The notes: a model not told the origin generated them from the sequence alone. A DNA stretch of 55,080 nt from an uncultured Burkholderiales bacterium (GCA_903864315.1 CAIPFK010000093.1:1-55080), one strand, 5' to 3'; positions 37,207 through 46,173 are shown, counted from the first letter of the stretch. Translations and numbers: made by a program.

Positions 37207-37254
37207 GTGGCCTGCAAACAGGCCACTTCAAGGTGAAGGCTTGCCGCGGCAAGC
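37207..37254. repeat. Three abutting perfect hairpins downstream of dksA
   Basis: In direct succession: GTGGCCTG-CAAA-CAGGCCAC (37207-37226), CTTCA-AGG-TGAAG (37226-37238), and GCTTGCC-GC-GGCAAGC (37239-37254). The first and second share one base, and the second and third abut. The block lies about 110 bp past the dksA stop and is palindromic on both strands. A short GGGTTTTC follows on the minus strand, so termination is possible though the T run is weak. It may be a structured 3' UTR or a small RNA. Confidence 0.7.
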
Positions 37255-37363
37255 GCTCAAGAAAGGACGAAGGGGTTGGATCACGAGCATGGCACCCGGC
37301 ACGCTGACACAGACAGCAATGGGGCCATTCTTCAAGAGAGGCTTGGGGCTTGCCTTGAGTGAA

Positions 37364-38704
37364 TTAATCACCAAACATTTTTTGTTTGAGCTCACGGCGC
37401 TGCTGCGCCTCGAGCGACAAAGTGGCCGTCGGCCTGGCCAGCAATCGACCCACGCCAATGGCCTCGCCCGTTTCATCGCAGTATCCATAGTCACCCGCGT
37501 CGATGCGCTGAATGGATTGCTCAATTTTCTTGAGCAATTTGCGCTCCCGGTCGCGCGTGCGCAACTCCAGCGCATGCTCCTCTTCAATGGTGGCACGATC
37601 AGCCGGATCGGGCACCACCACCGTATCTTCGCGCAAGTTCTCTGTTGTTTGACCTGCGTTGTTGAGCATGTCTTGCTTGAGCTGCGAGAGTTTCAAGCGA
37701 AAAAACGCCATTTGAGTATCGTTCATGTACTCGGCGTCTGGCATGGCAATGAGCTCTGCATCGGTGAGCTCAGCGACGGGTTTGGTTTTCCAATTGTTGG
37801 CCAGTTTGCTATCTTTTTTAGGTATCACGGGAATCACAGACGGAAGAGAGGGGGCATCAGCAGGCCCAAAACTAGACTTGGCCGCATTGGTGGACACCAC
37901 AGCCAAGGGAGGAGGAGGAACCATCGAGGCCGCTTTCGCGCCTCGAGAGGATTTTTTGTTTTGCGGCTGCACAATGGTTTGACCCGCGACCACTTTGGGG
38001 CCCTGAACCGAGGGCTTCAAGGGCGGGGTGGCAGGTGGCCGAACAGCATGGTTGGAGGGCTTGGGAGCCTCAGGCACGGGTTTGGGTGCCACAACAGGCG
38101 CGGCCTTGAGTACAGCTTTTGCAGGCACTTGAGCTGTGGACTTTGCGGCCACTTTGGCTGGCGCTGGTGGGGTGGCTTTGGACACCACTTTGACAGCAGC
38201 TTTCACTGGTGTTTTCACCGGTGCTTTTGCTGGTGCTTTTGCTGACGTTTTGACAGGCGCTTTTGCCGCGGCTTGGGGCTTCACCGGCACCTTGGCGGCC
38301 ACTTGATTGGGCGCCTTGGTCAGGGTTTTGGCAGCAGTTTTTACAGGCGTCTTGGCGGGTGCTTTGGATAGCGTCTTTGCCGGCGCAGCAGCAGGTGCTT
38401 TCACCGCTGCTTTGACGGGTGCTTTGACGGGTGCTTTCGCCTGTACCTTCGCTGGCACCTTCGCCGTTACTTTGGCGGCTGTTTTGACAGGCGCCTTGGA
38501 GGGTGTTTTAGCAGGTGTTTTAGAGGTGGGCTTGGAGGATGTTTTCGCGGGTGTCTTTGCAGCAGTCTTGGCGAGTGTTTTGGCGGGTGTTTTGGCGAGC
38601 GTCTTCAGCGGCAATTTGGTTTGAGGCGTCTTGGAAGAAGCAGTGACAGCCTTGGCAGTTGAGCCTGGCTTGGACTTTGGGGGCGAATTTACTTTTTTTG
38701 TCAT
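37364..38704 (-). CDS. dksA: DksA-family RNA polymerase-binding regulator with a long histone-H1-like N-terminal tail
   Basis: 446 aa from the ATG at 38704, preceded by AGGAGA. DksA binds the RNA polymerase secondary channel and, with ppGpp, mediates the stringent response. The last 126 residues are a complete DksA: a coiled coil with the tip PDPADRA (keeping the two Asp and the Ala needed for activity) and the globular end. Of the four zinc-finger cysteines only the first remains (GYCDETGE...ATLSLEAQ), so this is a zinc-free type, as is common in alpha- and betaproteobacteria. The first roughly 320 residues are repeats of AKTPAKT/KAPVKA type, rich in Lys, Ala, Pro and Thr, like eukaryotic H1 tails. 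They are probably disordered and may bind nucleic acid. Confidence 0.93.
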   Translation of the reverse strand: MTKKVNSPPKSKPGSTAKAVTASSKTPQTKLPLKTLAKTPAKTLAKTAAKTPAKTSSKPTSKTPAKTPSKAPVKTAAKVTAKVPAKVQAKAPVKAPVKAAVKAPAAAPAKTLSKAPAKTPVKTAAKTLTKAPNQVAAKVPVKPQAAAKAPVKTSAKAPAKAPVKTPVKAAVKVVSKATPPAPAKVAAKSTAQVPAKAVLKAAPVVAPKPVPEAPKPSNHAVRPPATPPLKPSVQGPKVVAGQTIVQPQNKKSSRGAKAASMVPPPPLAVVSTNAAKSSFGPADAPSLPSVIPVIPKKDSKLANNWKTKPVAELTDAELIAMPDAEYMNDTQMAFFRLKLSQLKQDMLNNAGQTTENLREDTVVVPDPADRATIEEEHALELRTRDRERKLLKKIEQSIQRIDAGDYGYCDETGEAIGVGRLLARPTATLSLEAQQRRELKQKMFGD

Positions 38705-38842
38705 GCTTGTCTCCTCGCGTTCCACAGTGGCGTTTTGACGCCCTTTTGTTGAGCCAAAAAATACGGCCAATAGGCTAGTAAGCACGTTGCAGCTCCGTCA
38801 ACTGAATGGTTGAATAAAGCCCTTGTGGCGCGCGGATTGTAC

Positions 38843-39949
38843 TCACACCAAGCACTGTTCGAGACCTTGGAGAAAAATATCTCTGGGCAAATCAATTCCG
38901 ATGAAAACCATTTTGTTGATTTTCTCTTCCCCCGCCCCCCACGCCGGGCCCAAATCGCTGCCCATCAACTGGTGAACCCCCTGGAAGATGACCTTTTTAT
39001 CCGTCCCCTTCATGTAAAGCACCCCCTTGTAGCGAAGCATTTTGGGGCCGTAGATGTTCACAATGGCTCCCAAAAAGTCCTCTAACTTGGCGGGATCAAA
39101 GGGTTTTTTCGATTTGAAGACAAAACTCTTGACGTCATCATCATGGTGGTGATGGTGAGCGTGAGCATGGTCATCGTGACCATGCGCTTGGTGACTGGGG
39201 TGGTCACAGTGCTCGCCATGTTCGTGGTCATCGTGGCCGTGGTGGTCGTGCCCGTGATGATCGTGGTCATGATGGTCATGGCCGTGAGCGTGATCATCGG
39301 TTAAAAAGTCCGGGTCGATGTCAAGCTTGGCGTTGAGATTGAAACCCTTCAAATCAAAGACATCGGCAATGCCCACCTCTCCAAAGTGCACACGCCGCAT
39401 CGGCGCCCTGGGGTTCATGTGTTTTAGGCGATGCTCCAAGGCTTGCAGAGAATCCTCGCTCACCAAGTCGGCTTTGGAGATGAAAATCTGATCGGCAAAA
39501 CCCACTTGACGGCGCGCTTCTTGGCGGTCATTGAGTTGCTGGGCCGCATGTTTGGCATCCACCAAGGTCAAGATAGAGTCCAATAAATAGCTCTCCGCAA
39601 TTTCATCGTCCATGAAAAAGGTCTGGGCCACAGGGCCTGGATCGGCCAAGCCGGTGGTCTCAATGACCACACGGTCAAATTCAATCTCGCCTTTGCGGCG
39701 CTTTTGCGCCAAATCGGTGAGCGTCGTGCGCAAGTCTTCACGGATGGTGCAGCACACGCAGCCATTGCTCATCTGGATAATTTGCTCCTTGCTCTCCAAG
39801 AGCAAAATATCGTTGTCGATGTTCTCCTCGCCAAACTCGTTTTCAATGACCGCAATTTTTTGCCCATGGGCCTCAGACAACACGCGTTTGAGCAAGGTGG
39901 TTTTTCCAGAGCCCAAAAAACCGGTCAAGATGGTGGCAGGAATCAACAT
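38843..39949 (-). CDS. COG0523 (CobW/ZNG1-type) GTPase, probable zinc metallochaperone
   Basis: 368 aa from the ATG at 39949 (MLIPATILTGFLGSGKTTLL). The P-loop is GFLGSGKTT (10-18), the metal-binding CxCC motif is NGCVCC (Cys64/66/67), the GTPase motifs are ETTGLADP and FISKADL, and a C-terminal CobW_C domain is present. Residues about 219-272 form a loop with roughly 26 histidines in 50 residues. COG0523 proteins use GTP to deliver metals, often zinc, to client proteins under limitation. The pairing with dksA is conserved in Burkholderiales. I see no Zur box in the 154 bp upstream. Confidence 0.9.
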   Translation of the reverse strand: MLIPATILTGFLGSGKTTLLKRVLSEAHGQKIAVIENEFGEENIDNDILLLESKEQIIQMSNGCVCCTIREDLRTTLTDLAQKRRKGEIEFDRVVIETTGLADPGPVAQTFFMDDEIAESYLLDSILTLVDAKHAAQQLNDRQEARRQVGFADQIFISKADLVSEDSLQALEHRLKHMNPRAPMRRVHFGEVGIADVFDLKGFNLNAKLDIDPDFLTDDHAHGHDHHDHDHHGHDHHGHDDHEHGEHCDHPSHQAHGHDDHAHAHHHHHDDDVKSFVFKSKKPFDPAKLEDFLGAIVNIYGPKMLRYKGVLYMKGTDKKVIFQGVHQLMGSDLGPAWGAGEEKINKMVFIGIDLPRDIFLQGLEQCLV

Positions 39950-40103
39950 AAAAGCGCTTTCAACAAATAACAAAACACAATAGATGGGTCCCAAAACCCG
40001 AAAATCAAGGCCCCATCACAAGGATGATCCCACACCAACCCCTTGGCGAGGGGTCCCCTTGTCGATCAAACACTGCTCAAACTCAAACACAGAGCATTAA
40101 ACC

Positions 40104-41405
40104 TCACTTTTTCATCACCACCAAGCCCTTTAAATAGTCCCCTTGGGGGAAATTCAAGGTCATGGGATGGTCGCTCGCTCCTTGTAGCCTCTCCAAGATG
40201 AAGCCGTCGACATGGGCATCAGCCCCAGCAGAGGCGACAATTTGATGAAAAAGCTCAGGACTCACCCCGCCCGAGCAACTGAAGGTGAGCAGCACCCCGC
40301 CAGGCGCCAAGAGCTTGAGCGCCAACCGGTTGATGTCCTTGTAAGCCCTGGCCGCTCGCTCCACATGGACGCTTGTCGGTGCAAATTTGGGGGGGTCGAG
40401 CACAATCGCGTCAAACTGCACCCCTTGCTCCAAAAATTGGCGCAAACTTGCATTCACATCCGCCACCATCCATGTCGTACTCGCCTCGTCAAAACCGTTG
40501 ATCTTTGTATTGTGGCGCCCCATCTCCAATGAAGGTGCAGAAGAATCCACGCTGGTGACATGCCCTCCATGGGCCAGCGCGCCCGACGCTTTCATGCCAT
40601 GCAAGGCCGCGACACTGAAGCCACCTGTGTACGCATAACAATTGAGCACCCGCGAGAGCCCCAACGACGCCACATAGCGGCCCAGCGTGGCTCTGGAGTC
40701 GCGTTGATCGAGATAAAAACCGGTTTTGTGGCCTGCTTCAATGTCCAAGCACAGTTGCCAGTCATGCTCCTTGATGGTGAGCCGTGTGCTCAACGCCTCA
40801 GCCCCTGACCCTGGCTGCACGGCCATGGGTGCGAGTGCACCTGGGTCGGCCTTTGCAAGAACGCCGGGAGCGGCAACGGCTTGAAGATCAGCCCACTGCA
40901 GCCAACCCAAACGGGGTTCGAGCCCCTCTTGTTTTCTGGAGCTCGTGTCCGATCGCTCAAAAATCTTCACGAGTCCCGTGTGCCCGATGAGGGAGCGAAC
41001 TATGGCCCCCTTGAACCGCTCCACCCCGGTACTGGAGATTTGCAAGACCAAGGTGTCGTTGTAGCGGTCCACAATGAGGCCTGGCAGCCCATCGGACTCG
41101 GCGTGAACGAGACGAACGCCTGAGCTTGCCCACTCCAGCCGATCCCGCATGGCAATGGCACGCTCCACCAAAGTGTCCATCCAGCCCTCATCGATGCGGG
41201 TGGCTTCATCAAAGCTCCACACCCGCGCCCTGATTTTGGAGCTCGGGCTGAAAGACGCCCAGGCCAAAAAAGCCCCTTCACTGGAGTGCACTCGAACCGT
41301 CTCTCCTGCATCGGCTGACCCCTTGGCAATGGACGTGTCAAACACCCAAGGATGCCCTTTGAGCAAAGAGCGCTCTTTGCCAGGTCTTAAGGTGATGGTT
41401 TTCAT
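40104..41405 (-). CDS. rlmI: 23S rRNA (cytosine(1962)-C(5))-methyltransferase RlmI-like
   Basis: 433 aa. An N-terminal PUA domain (KTITLRPGKERSLLKGHPWVFDTSIA) is followed by an EEHEE-like domain and a C-terminal SAM-dependent methyltransferase (NCYAYTGGFSVAALHGMKASGA; VLDPPKFAPTS; LTFSCSGGVSPELF). It modifies m5C1962 of 23S rRNA in E. coli. Compared with E. coli (396 aa) there is an insertion of about 35 residues (around 180-220) before the catalytic domain. The Cys in the FSCS motif is conserved. It appears to be a stand-alone gene. Confidence 0.9.
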   Translation of the reverse strand: MKTITLRPGKERSLLKGHPWVFDTSIAKGSADAGETVRVHSSEGAFLAWASFSPSSKIRARVWSFDEATRIDEGWMDTLVERAIAMRDRLEWASSGVRLVHAESDGLPGLIVDRYNDTLVLQISSTGVERFKGAIVRSLIGHTGLVKIFERSDTSSRKQEGLEPRLGWLQWADLQAVAAPGVLAKADPGALAPMAVQPGSGAEALSTRLTIKEHDWQLCLDIEAGHKTGFYLDQRDSRATLGRYVASLGLSRVLNCYAYTGGFSVAALHGMKASGALAHGGHVTSVDSSAPSLEMGRHNTKINGFDEASTTWMVADVNASLRQFLEQGVQFDAIVLDPPKFAPTSVHVERAARAYKDINRLALKLLAPGGVLLTFSCSGGVSPELFHQIVASAGADAHVDGFILERLQGASDHPMTLNFPQGDYLKGLVVMKK

Positions 41406-41517
41406 GGCGGAATGTGGGGTGTTATTGGGGTCTCATGCCGCCAGCGCTTTCCTTGGGGAGGGGCTGCGGGCAAAGGGTGAACTCTACCACTGCTGACCCG
41501 AGACAACAGCACGGTCT

Positions 41518-42588
41518 CTATTTGAGCTTGGGCGTGGGCTTGGGCTTGATCGGGGGTTTGCGTTTGGCCCTGGGGTGGGCTTGGTCATAGATTTGAGACA
41601 AGTGCTGATAGTCCAAGCGCGTGTAGACCTGGGTGGTGCTGATGTTGGCGTGGCCGAGCAACTCTTGCACGCCCCTCAAGTCCGAACTCGACTGCAAAAG
41701 GTGGCTGGCAAAAGAGTGCCTGAGCATGTGCGGATGCACGGGGGTGCTCAAGCCAGCCGCTTGCGCTCTCGCGCGCAAGCGCGCCCAAATGGCCTGCGCC
41801 GTCAGTCGCGTGCCATGCTGCCCAGTGAGCAGTGCGCTTGAACTGTCTTTGGCCTTCGCTTGAAAATCTCCCCGAATACTCAACCAATGCACCAACGCCA
41901 CCAGCGCTTCACGGCCGATGGGCACACTTCTGAACTTGCTGCCCTTGCCCAACACAAAGGCTGTTTTGGAGGGCAGGTCTATCCAGCCTTTGGCCTCTTT
42001 GGAGGGCTCAGCATCCAGCCCCACCATCTCCCCCACCCGCAAACCACTGCCGTAGAGCAACTCCACCATCAAGCGGTCCCTGGCCTCCAACCAGTCGCCC
42101 AGCGCAGCAGAAGTCTCGCTGGACTTTTGCTGGGGCGCATGAAAGTTGGCCAACTGCACCGCTTGGTCAACACTCAAGGCTTTTGGCAAGGGCTTGGGGG
42201 CTTTGGGGGCTTTGATGCCGAGCAAAGGGTTGGCGTTGATCAAGCCCTCGCGTTGAGCCCAACTCAAAAATCCTCTCCATCCCGAGACGATGAGCGCAAT
42301 GCCGCGCGCACTGCGACCGCCTTGGTGCATCTGCGCAATCAGTGTGCGGGCGTGGTGACTTTGCATTTGCTCGATCCCCAATCCCATGCCTTGCAAACTG
42401 GCCTCCAACTTGTGCAAGTCCAGTTGATACAGCTCCAATGTCCTTTGAGCCAAGCGCTTTTCAAAGCGAACATGGTCCAAGTAGCGCTTGATCCATGGAT
42501 GGGGCACGTCGCAACTGCGCAACTCGGGAGTGCTCGGCTCGGGGGTCGGATTGGACAACTCAGCGTTCACACGCGTCTCCCTCATCAC
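41518..42588 (-). CDS. xerC: Site-specific tyrosine recombinase XerC
   Basis: 356 aa. It starts with GTG at 42588 or the adjacent ATG; a GTG six codons later with AGGGAG upstream is an alternative. XerC, with XerD, resolves chromosome dimers at dif. The core-binding SAM-like N-terminal domain is followed by the catalytic domain with Arg184 (SGLRVGE), Lys216 (GKGSK), His287 and Arg290 (HPHMLRHSFASHLL), His313 (LGHANISTTQ) and nucleophile Tyr322 (VYTRLDYQHL). The dapF-DUF484-xerC order is the classic chromosomal xerC context, not a phage integrase. The extra residues are an N-terminal Pro/Glu-rich stretch and a loop before Arg184. Confidence 0.95.
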   Translation of the reverse strand: MMRETRVNAELSNPTPEPSTPELRSCDVPHPWIKRYLDHVRFEKRLAQRTLELYQLDLHKLEASLQGMGLGIEQMQSHHARTLIAQMHQGGRSARGIALIVSGWRGFLSWAQREGLINANPLLGIKAPKAPKPLPKALSVDQAVQLANFHAPQQKSSETSAALGDWLEARDRLMVELLYGSGLRVGEMVGLDAEPSKEAKGWIDLPSKTAFVLGKGSKFRSVPIGREALVALVHWLSIRGDFQAKAKDSSSALLTGQHGTRLTAQAIWARLRARAQAAGLSTPVHPHMLRHSFASHLLQSSSDLRGVQELLGHANISTTQVYTRLDYQHLSQIYDQAHPRAKRKPPIKPKPTPKLK

Positions 42589-42652
42589 GTTCTTGGCCAG
42601 ACCTGGACTCGCGAGTCGTCATCGCTCTTGGGCTCAGCGCCAGCTCAAACCC

Positions 42653-43423
42653 TCAAGCAACCAAGCGCATCAGCACTGCACTTGAGAGCTCACCAATGCG
42701 GGCTAAAAAATCCGTGCCCATGCCAGCGTGGTAACGCTGTGGGTCTGGCGAGGCCAAGACCAAGAGCCCAATGCAAGGCATCAACTCCTCGTGATGAGCA
42801 CCACGCAAGGTCAATGACTCGGCCAAGCTCACCCCTTTGTCTTGAGGCAAGTGCTCCCCATCCAGTGGCAAATGCAATTTTCTGAGGGCCACCATGGCAA
42901 TCGACTGCACTGCTTTGGCATCCCCCAACCACGCGATGGCTTCAAACCCGGAGTTCGGGCCACAGTAAGGTTGCACAAGCGAATTGGCAAATTCCTTCAC
43001 GCTCTCGCTCACCCCAGAGGCCACGGGGTCACTGGCATGCTCATCTTTGAGACCCCACATCTTGAGCGCCACTTGGGGCACCATGAATTGGCCCTGAACT
43101 TCTTGCACCATGGTGTGGGTCAAATGCTCGGTCCCATTGACCAAAAGCAAATTCTTGGCCCAACGGTGCAAGCGGTCGGTCAAAATCAAGTTTTCATTGC
43201 CGTTGCGAATCATCTCCATCAAGCGCATTTCATGCGCGCGGATTTTCTCGCGCAGCATGTCGGCTTGTCGCTCTTGCAAGCTCACGGCCCGCTGGCCGTG
43301 TGGGTTGGGAATTCTGATTTGTGACAATATCTCTGCGTGCCGCACAAAAAAATCTGGCGTGTGCAGCAAAAAATTCGCAATATCATCTTCCGTGATGGGA
43401 TTGATGTTGTTGTGCTCAATCAT
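42653..43423 (-). CDS. DUF484 family protein (GAF-like)
   Basis: 256 aa from the ATG at 43423, which overlaps the dapF stop; an upstream ATG at 43438 is also in frame. It begins with ITEDDIANFLLHTPDFFVRHAEIL, the DUF484 N-terminal signature. A helical linker (SLQERQADMLREKIRAHEMRLMEMIRNGNEN) and a GAF-like domain ending LGVLVLASPDPQRYHAGMGTDFLARIGE follow. The family always lies between dapF and xerC in proteobacteria. Its function is unknown. Confidence 0.93.
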   Translation of the reverse strand: MIEHNNINPITEDDIANFLLHTPDFFVRHAEILSQIRIPNPHGQRAVSLQERQADMLREKIRAHEMRLMEMIRNGNENLILTDRLHRWAKNLLLVNGTEHLTHTMVQEVQGQFMVPQVALKMWGLKDEHASDPVASGVSESVKEFANSLVQPYCGPNSGFEAIAWLGDAKAVQSIAMVALRKLHLPLDGEHLPQDKGVSLAESLTLRGAHHEELMPCIGLLVLASPDPQRYHAGMGTDFLARIGELSSAVLMRLVA

Positions 43424-44288
43424 GAAGATCCAATTCACCTTTAAAAACCGTCACCGCTGGGCCCGTGAGCGAGACATCGCTCACCCCGCCCAACCACTGA
43501 ATGGTCAACTCCCCACCTGGGGCAAAAACCTTCACTTTGGAGTCCAAGAGACCCCACCGAATTCCGCACACCACTGCCGCACACGCCCCCGTGCCACACG
43601 CCAAGGTCTCACCAGCACCGCGCTCAAACACACGCAAACGAATGCTGGTGCGGCTGAGCACTTGCATGAAACCCACATTGACCCGGGATGGGAAAGCCGG
43701 GTGATGCTCGATCACGGGACCCCAGCTCAACACGGGTGCACGCTCCACATGCTCGACCAACATCACCGCATGGGGGTTGCCCATGGAGAGCACACCGACA
43801 TGGGCATTGGCATTTGAAAATTGCTCGCCCAAATGAAGCCCCCAAGTGGCAAAGCCGCCCAGCGTGCTCACGGGCTGAGCGTGCTCGCTCAAGAAAGGAA
43901 TGCGCGCATCCTCAAAGGTGGGAGCGCCCATTTGCACCGTGACCAAGTGGTCCTCGTCCTCCACGAGCTCGATGATACCTTTTTTAACTTTCACGCGAAG
44001 AGGGGACTTTTGCGACAAACCAGACTCGCGCACGAAGCGCAAGAAACACCGCGCCCCGTTGCCACAGTGCTCCACCTCAGAGCCATCGGCATTGTGAATC
44101 ACGTACTCAAAATCCAGCCCCTCCACCTCGGTGGTGCGCACGCTCAAAATCTGATCGGCACCCACACCAAAATGCCTGTTGGCAATGAATTGATACTGCT
44201 GGGCACTCAAGTGGTACTGAACCAGGGTCTCATCGATGACCACAAAGTCGTTTCCCGTGCCCTGCATTTTTGTAAAGGGTATTCGCAT
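43416..44288 (-). CDS. dapF: Diaminopimelate epimerase
   Basis: 290 aa. It converts LL- to meso-diaminopimelate for lysine and peptidoglycan synthesis, so it supplies the substrate of MurE in this window. It starts MRIPFTKMQGTGNDFVVID. The two catalytic cysteines are in HCGNGARC and LACGTGACA. The NPHAVMLVE motif is present. A small extension at the C-terminus overlaps the DUF484 start. Confidence 0.97.
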   Translation of the reverse strand: MRIPFTKMQGTGNDFVVIDETLVQYHLSAQQYQFIANRHFGVGADQILSVRTTEVEGLDFEYVIHNADGSEVEHCGNGARCFLRFVRESGLSQKSPLRVKVKKGIIELVEDEDHLVTVQMGAPTFEDARIPFLSEHAQPVSTLGGFATWGLHLGEQFSNANAHVGVLSMGNPHAVMLVEHVERAPVLSWGPVIEHHPAFPSRVNVGFMQVLSRTSIRLRVFERGAGETLACGTGACAAVVCGIRWGLLDSKVKVFAPGGELTIQWLGGVSDVSLTGPAVTVFKGELDLHD

Positions 44289-44488
44289 GGGCTCAATTAT
44301 CGACGGAGTTGATCGCCAAGTTTAAAAAAACATGGGAATTTTTTGCGCACGGCTCGCCCCGTCCCCAGGTGGCTTGTGCATGAGTCTATTGGTGTCTGAC
44401 CCCATGGGCGCATTCACTGCGCCCCACTATACTGGTGCGCCTGTGCAAATCCAATTTTTTCATCCCCCACCTCACGGAGACCTAGACC

Positions 44489-45034
44489 ATGCGCATTCCA
44501 GCCTGGAGCCAATCGCTCAAAGCCCAACCCACCGATTTGGTCGACGCCATCAAAGCCAGGAGAGGCGGCACACTCATCAACTTGGATCACACCTTGCTTT
44601 GGAGCGAGCCTGTGGCACGAGGCTGGAATGGGTTTTTGAAAGAAGTTCGCACGGGACTGGGAACTTCCAGAAAACTGCGCGAGATTGGCATTTGCACCGT
44701 CGCCTTGCTCACCGGCGCGCACTATGAATACCACCATCACGCGCCTGACTTTTTGGCCGCCGGTGGCACCCAAGCCGAGCTTGACGCCTTGGCGCGCGTG
44801 CTCCAAGGCGACGCGAGACACCACGTGAGCGACCCCGCCTTGGACGAGCAGTCAAGTTTGGTGATCCAGTACGCTGCACAAATGACCCAAGATGTGCACA
44901 TCCAAGACGCGCTCTTCGAGTCCTTGAAGCAGCACTTTGACACCACCGAGATTGTGGAGCTCACCACCGCCATTGCCACCTACAACATGGTGGCCAGGCT
45001 CTTGTTGGCGCTGAAGGTCACGCCCGAAACCTAA
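44489..45034 (+). CDS. Carboxymuconolactone decarboxylase-family protein
   Basis: 181 aa, all-helical, with a good GGAG Shine-Dalgarno 9 bases before the ATG. The CMD fold is recognised by REIGICTVALLTGAHYEYHHHAPDFLAAGGTQAELDAL and the C-terminal ELTTAIATYNMVARLLLALKVTPE. It lacks the CxxC pair of AhpD peroxidase partners, so it is not an AhpD-type disulfide reductase; the HxxYHHH cluster may coordinate a substrate or metal. The reaction and substrate are unknown. It is transcribed alone and convergent with the Bug gene. Confidence 0.85.
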   Translation: MRIPAWSQSLKAQPTDLVDAIKARRGGTLINLDHTLLWSEPVARGWNGFLKEVRTGLGTSRKLREIGICTVALLTGAHYEYHHHAPDFLAAGGTQAELDALARVLQGDARHHVSDPALDEQSSLVIQYAAQMTQDVHIQDALFESLKQHFDTTEIVELTTAIATYNMVARLLLALKVTPET

Positions 45035-45054
45035 CAACGCCAGGCCAGCACCAC

Positions 45055-46173
45055 TCAATCGGCCTTGATGTTGTTGTCGCGCACGACCTTGGACCAGGTG
45101 TCCATTTGGGCCTCGATGAAGGTGCGGGCTTTGTCCACGCTGCCACCCACAATGTCAATGCCTTGGGCGTCAAGCTTTTGCGCAATCTCTGGGTTTTTGA
45201 GGGCTTTGTTGAGCTCCTCATTCATGCGCCGCACAATCTCCGGGGGCGTCTTGGCCGAGGCCAACACCGCCCACCAGGCGGGCGCGTCAAAGCCTGGAAA
45301 GCCATTCTCGGCAATGGTGGGCACATCGGGCAAATCACTCACGCGGTGGGTCGTGGTCACGGCCAAAGGACGCAATCTCTTGCTGTCCAAATGGGGCTTG
45401 GTGACAAACACCGACCCAATCGAGAGCGGCACATGACCCGCAATGGCGTCATTCATCAGTGGGCCACCCCCTTTATAAGGGACGTGGGTGAATTCCACCT
45501 GGGCATTTTTACCCAACAGTGTCATGGCCAAGTGGCCCAAAGAGCCGTTGCCGATGGTGCCAAAACTCACATTTTTTTGTGACTTGGCGGCTTGGATGAC
45601 GTCCTTGAAGGTTTTGTAGTCAGACCCCGCAAAAGTGGCCAGCACCATGGGGGATGTGCCCACCAACACCAAAGGGATCAAGTCGCGTTTGCTGTCGTAG
45701 GGCAGACCTGGGATCAAACTTGGATTCACGCCGTGAGTATCAAACACCACGGCAAAGGTGTAACCATCGGCAGGCGCATTGACCACCGACGCGGTGCCCA
45801 AGGTGCCGGACGCGCCTCCTCGGTTGTCAACGATGACGCTTTGGCCGAATTGGGTCTGCAAGGGTTGCGCCAAGATGCGCGCGACTTGGTCCACCGACCC
45901 GCCAGGTGGAAACACCGCCACGAGCTTGATGGCTTGCTTGGTGGGCCAAGCCTGGGCCAACACCAGCGCAGGTTTGAGGAGCACCGCGATTCCCAACAAC
46001 ACCGGGAGCAAAGCCCACACGGGCCAGCGCAAAAGCGCAAATTCACGTCTCCAAAGAAGTGGCGGCGTGTTGCAGTGGTGGTGTGGTTGAGGTGGGCGTG
46101 CTGAGTGGTGGTGCGCGAGCGCACAGGCATTGACATTTTCACGCTCACTTGCACACATGGAATCGGTCTGCAT
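45055..46173 (-). CDS. Bug-family (TctC-like) periplasmic solute-binding protein
   Basis: 372 aa from the ATG at 46173, with a GGGAGAG Shine-Dalgarno. A hydrophobic signal (about 49-72) ends in LVLAQA, giving a mature start WPTKQAIKLVAVFPPGGSVDQVARIL, the Bug signature. NRGGASGTLGTASVVNAPADGYTF and the FTHVPYKGGGPLMND motif follow. Bug proteins bind carboxylates or other small organics for TTT transporters or signalling and are hugely expanded in Burkholderiales. The ligand is unknown. The N-region before the signal is unusually long (about 48 residues, His-rich). No TctAB membrane genes are adjacent. Confidence 0.93.
   Translation of the reverse strand: MQTDSMCASERENVNACALAHHHSARPPQPHHHCNTPPLLWRREFALLRWPVWALLPVLLGIAVLLKPALVLAQAWPTKQAIKLVAVFPPGGSVDQVARILAQPLQTQFGQSVIVDNRGGASGTLGTASVVNAPADGYTFAVVFDTHGVNPSLIPGLPYDSKRDLIPLVLVGTSPMVLATFAGSDYKTFKDVIQAAKSQKNVSFGTIGNGSLGHLAMTLLGKNAQVEFTHVPYKGGGPLMNDAIAGHVPLSIGSVFVTKPHLDSKRLRPLAVTTTHRVSDLPDVPTIAENGFPGFDAPAWWAVLASAKTPPEIVRRMNEELNKALKNPEIAQKLDAQGIDIVGGSVDKARTFIEAQMDTWSKVVRDNNIKAD

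Noticed and set aside
41518-42588. xerC as an integrase marking a mobile element
   Set aside because: It lies in the conserved dapF-DUF484-xerC order with all XerC catalytic residues. There are no attachment-site repeats or cargo genes around it.
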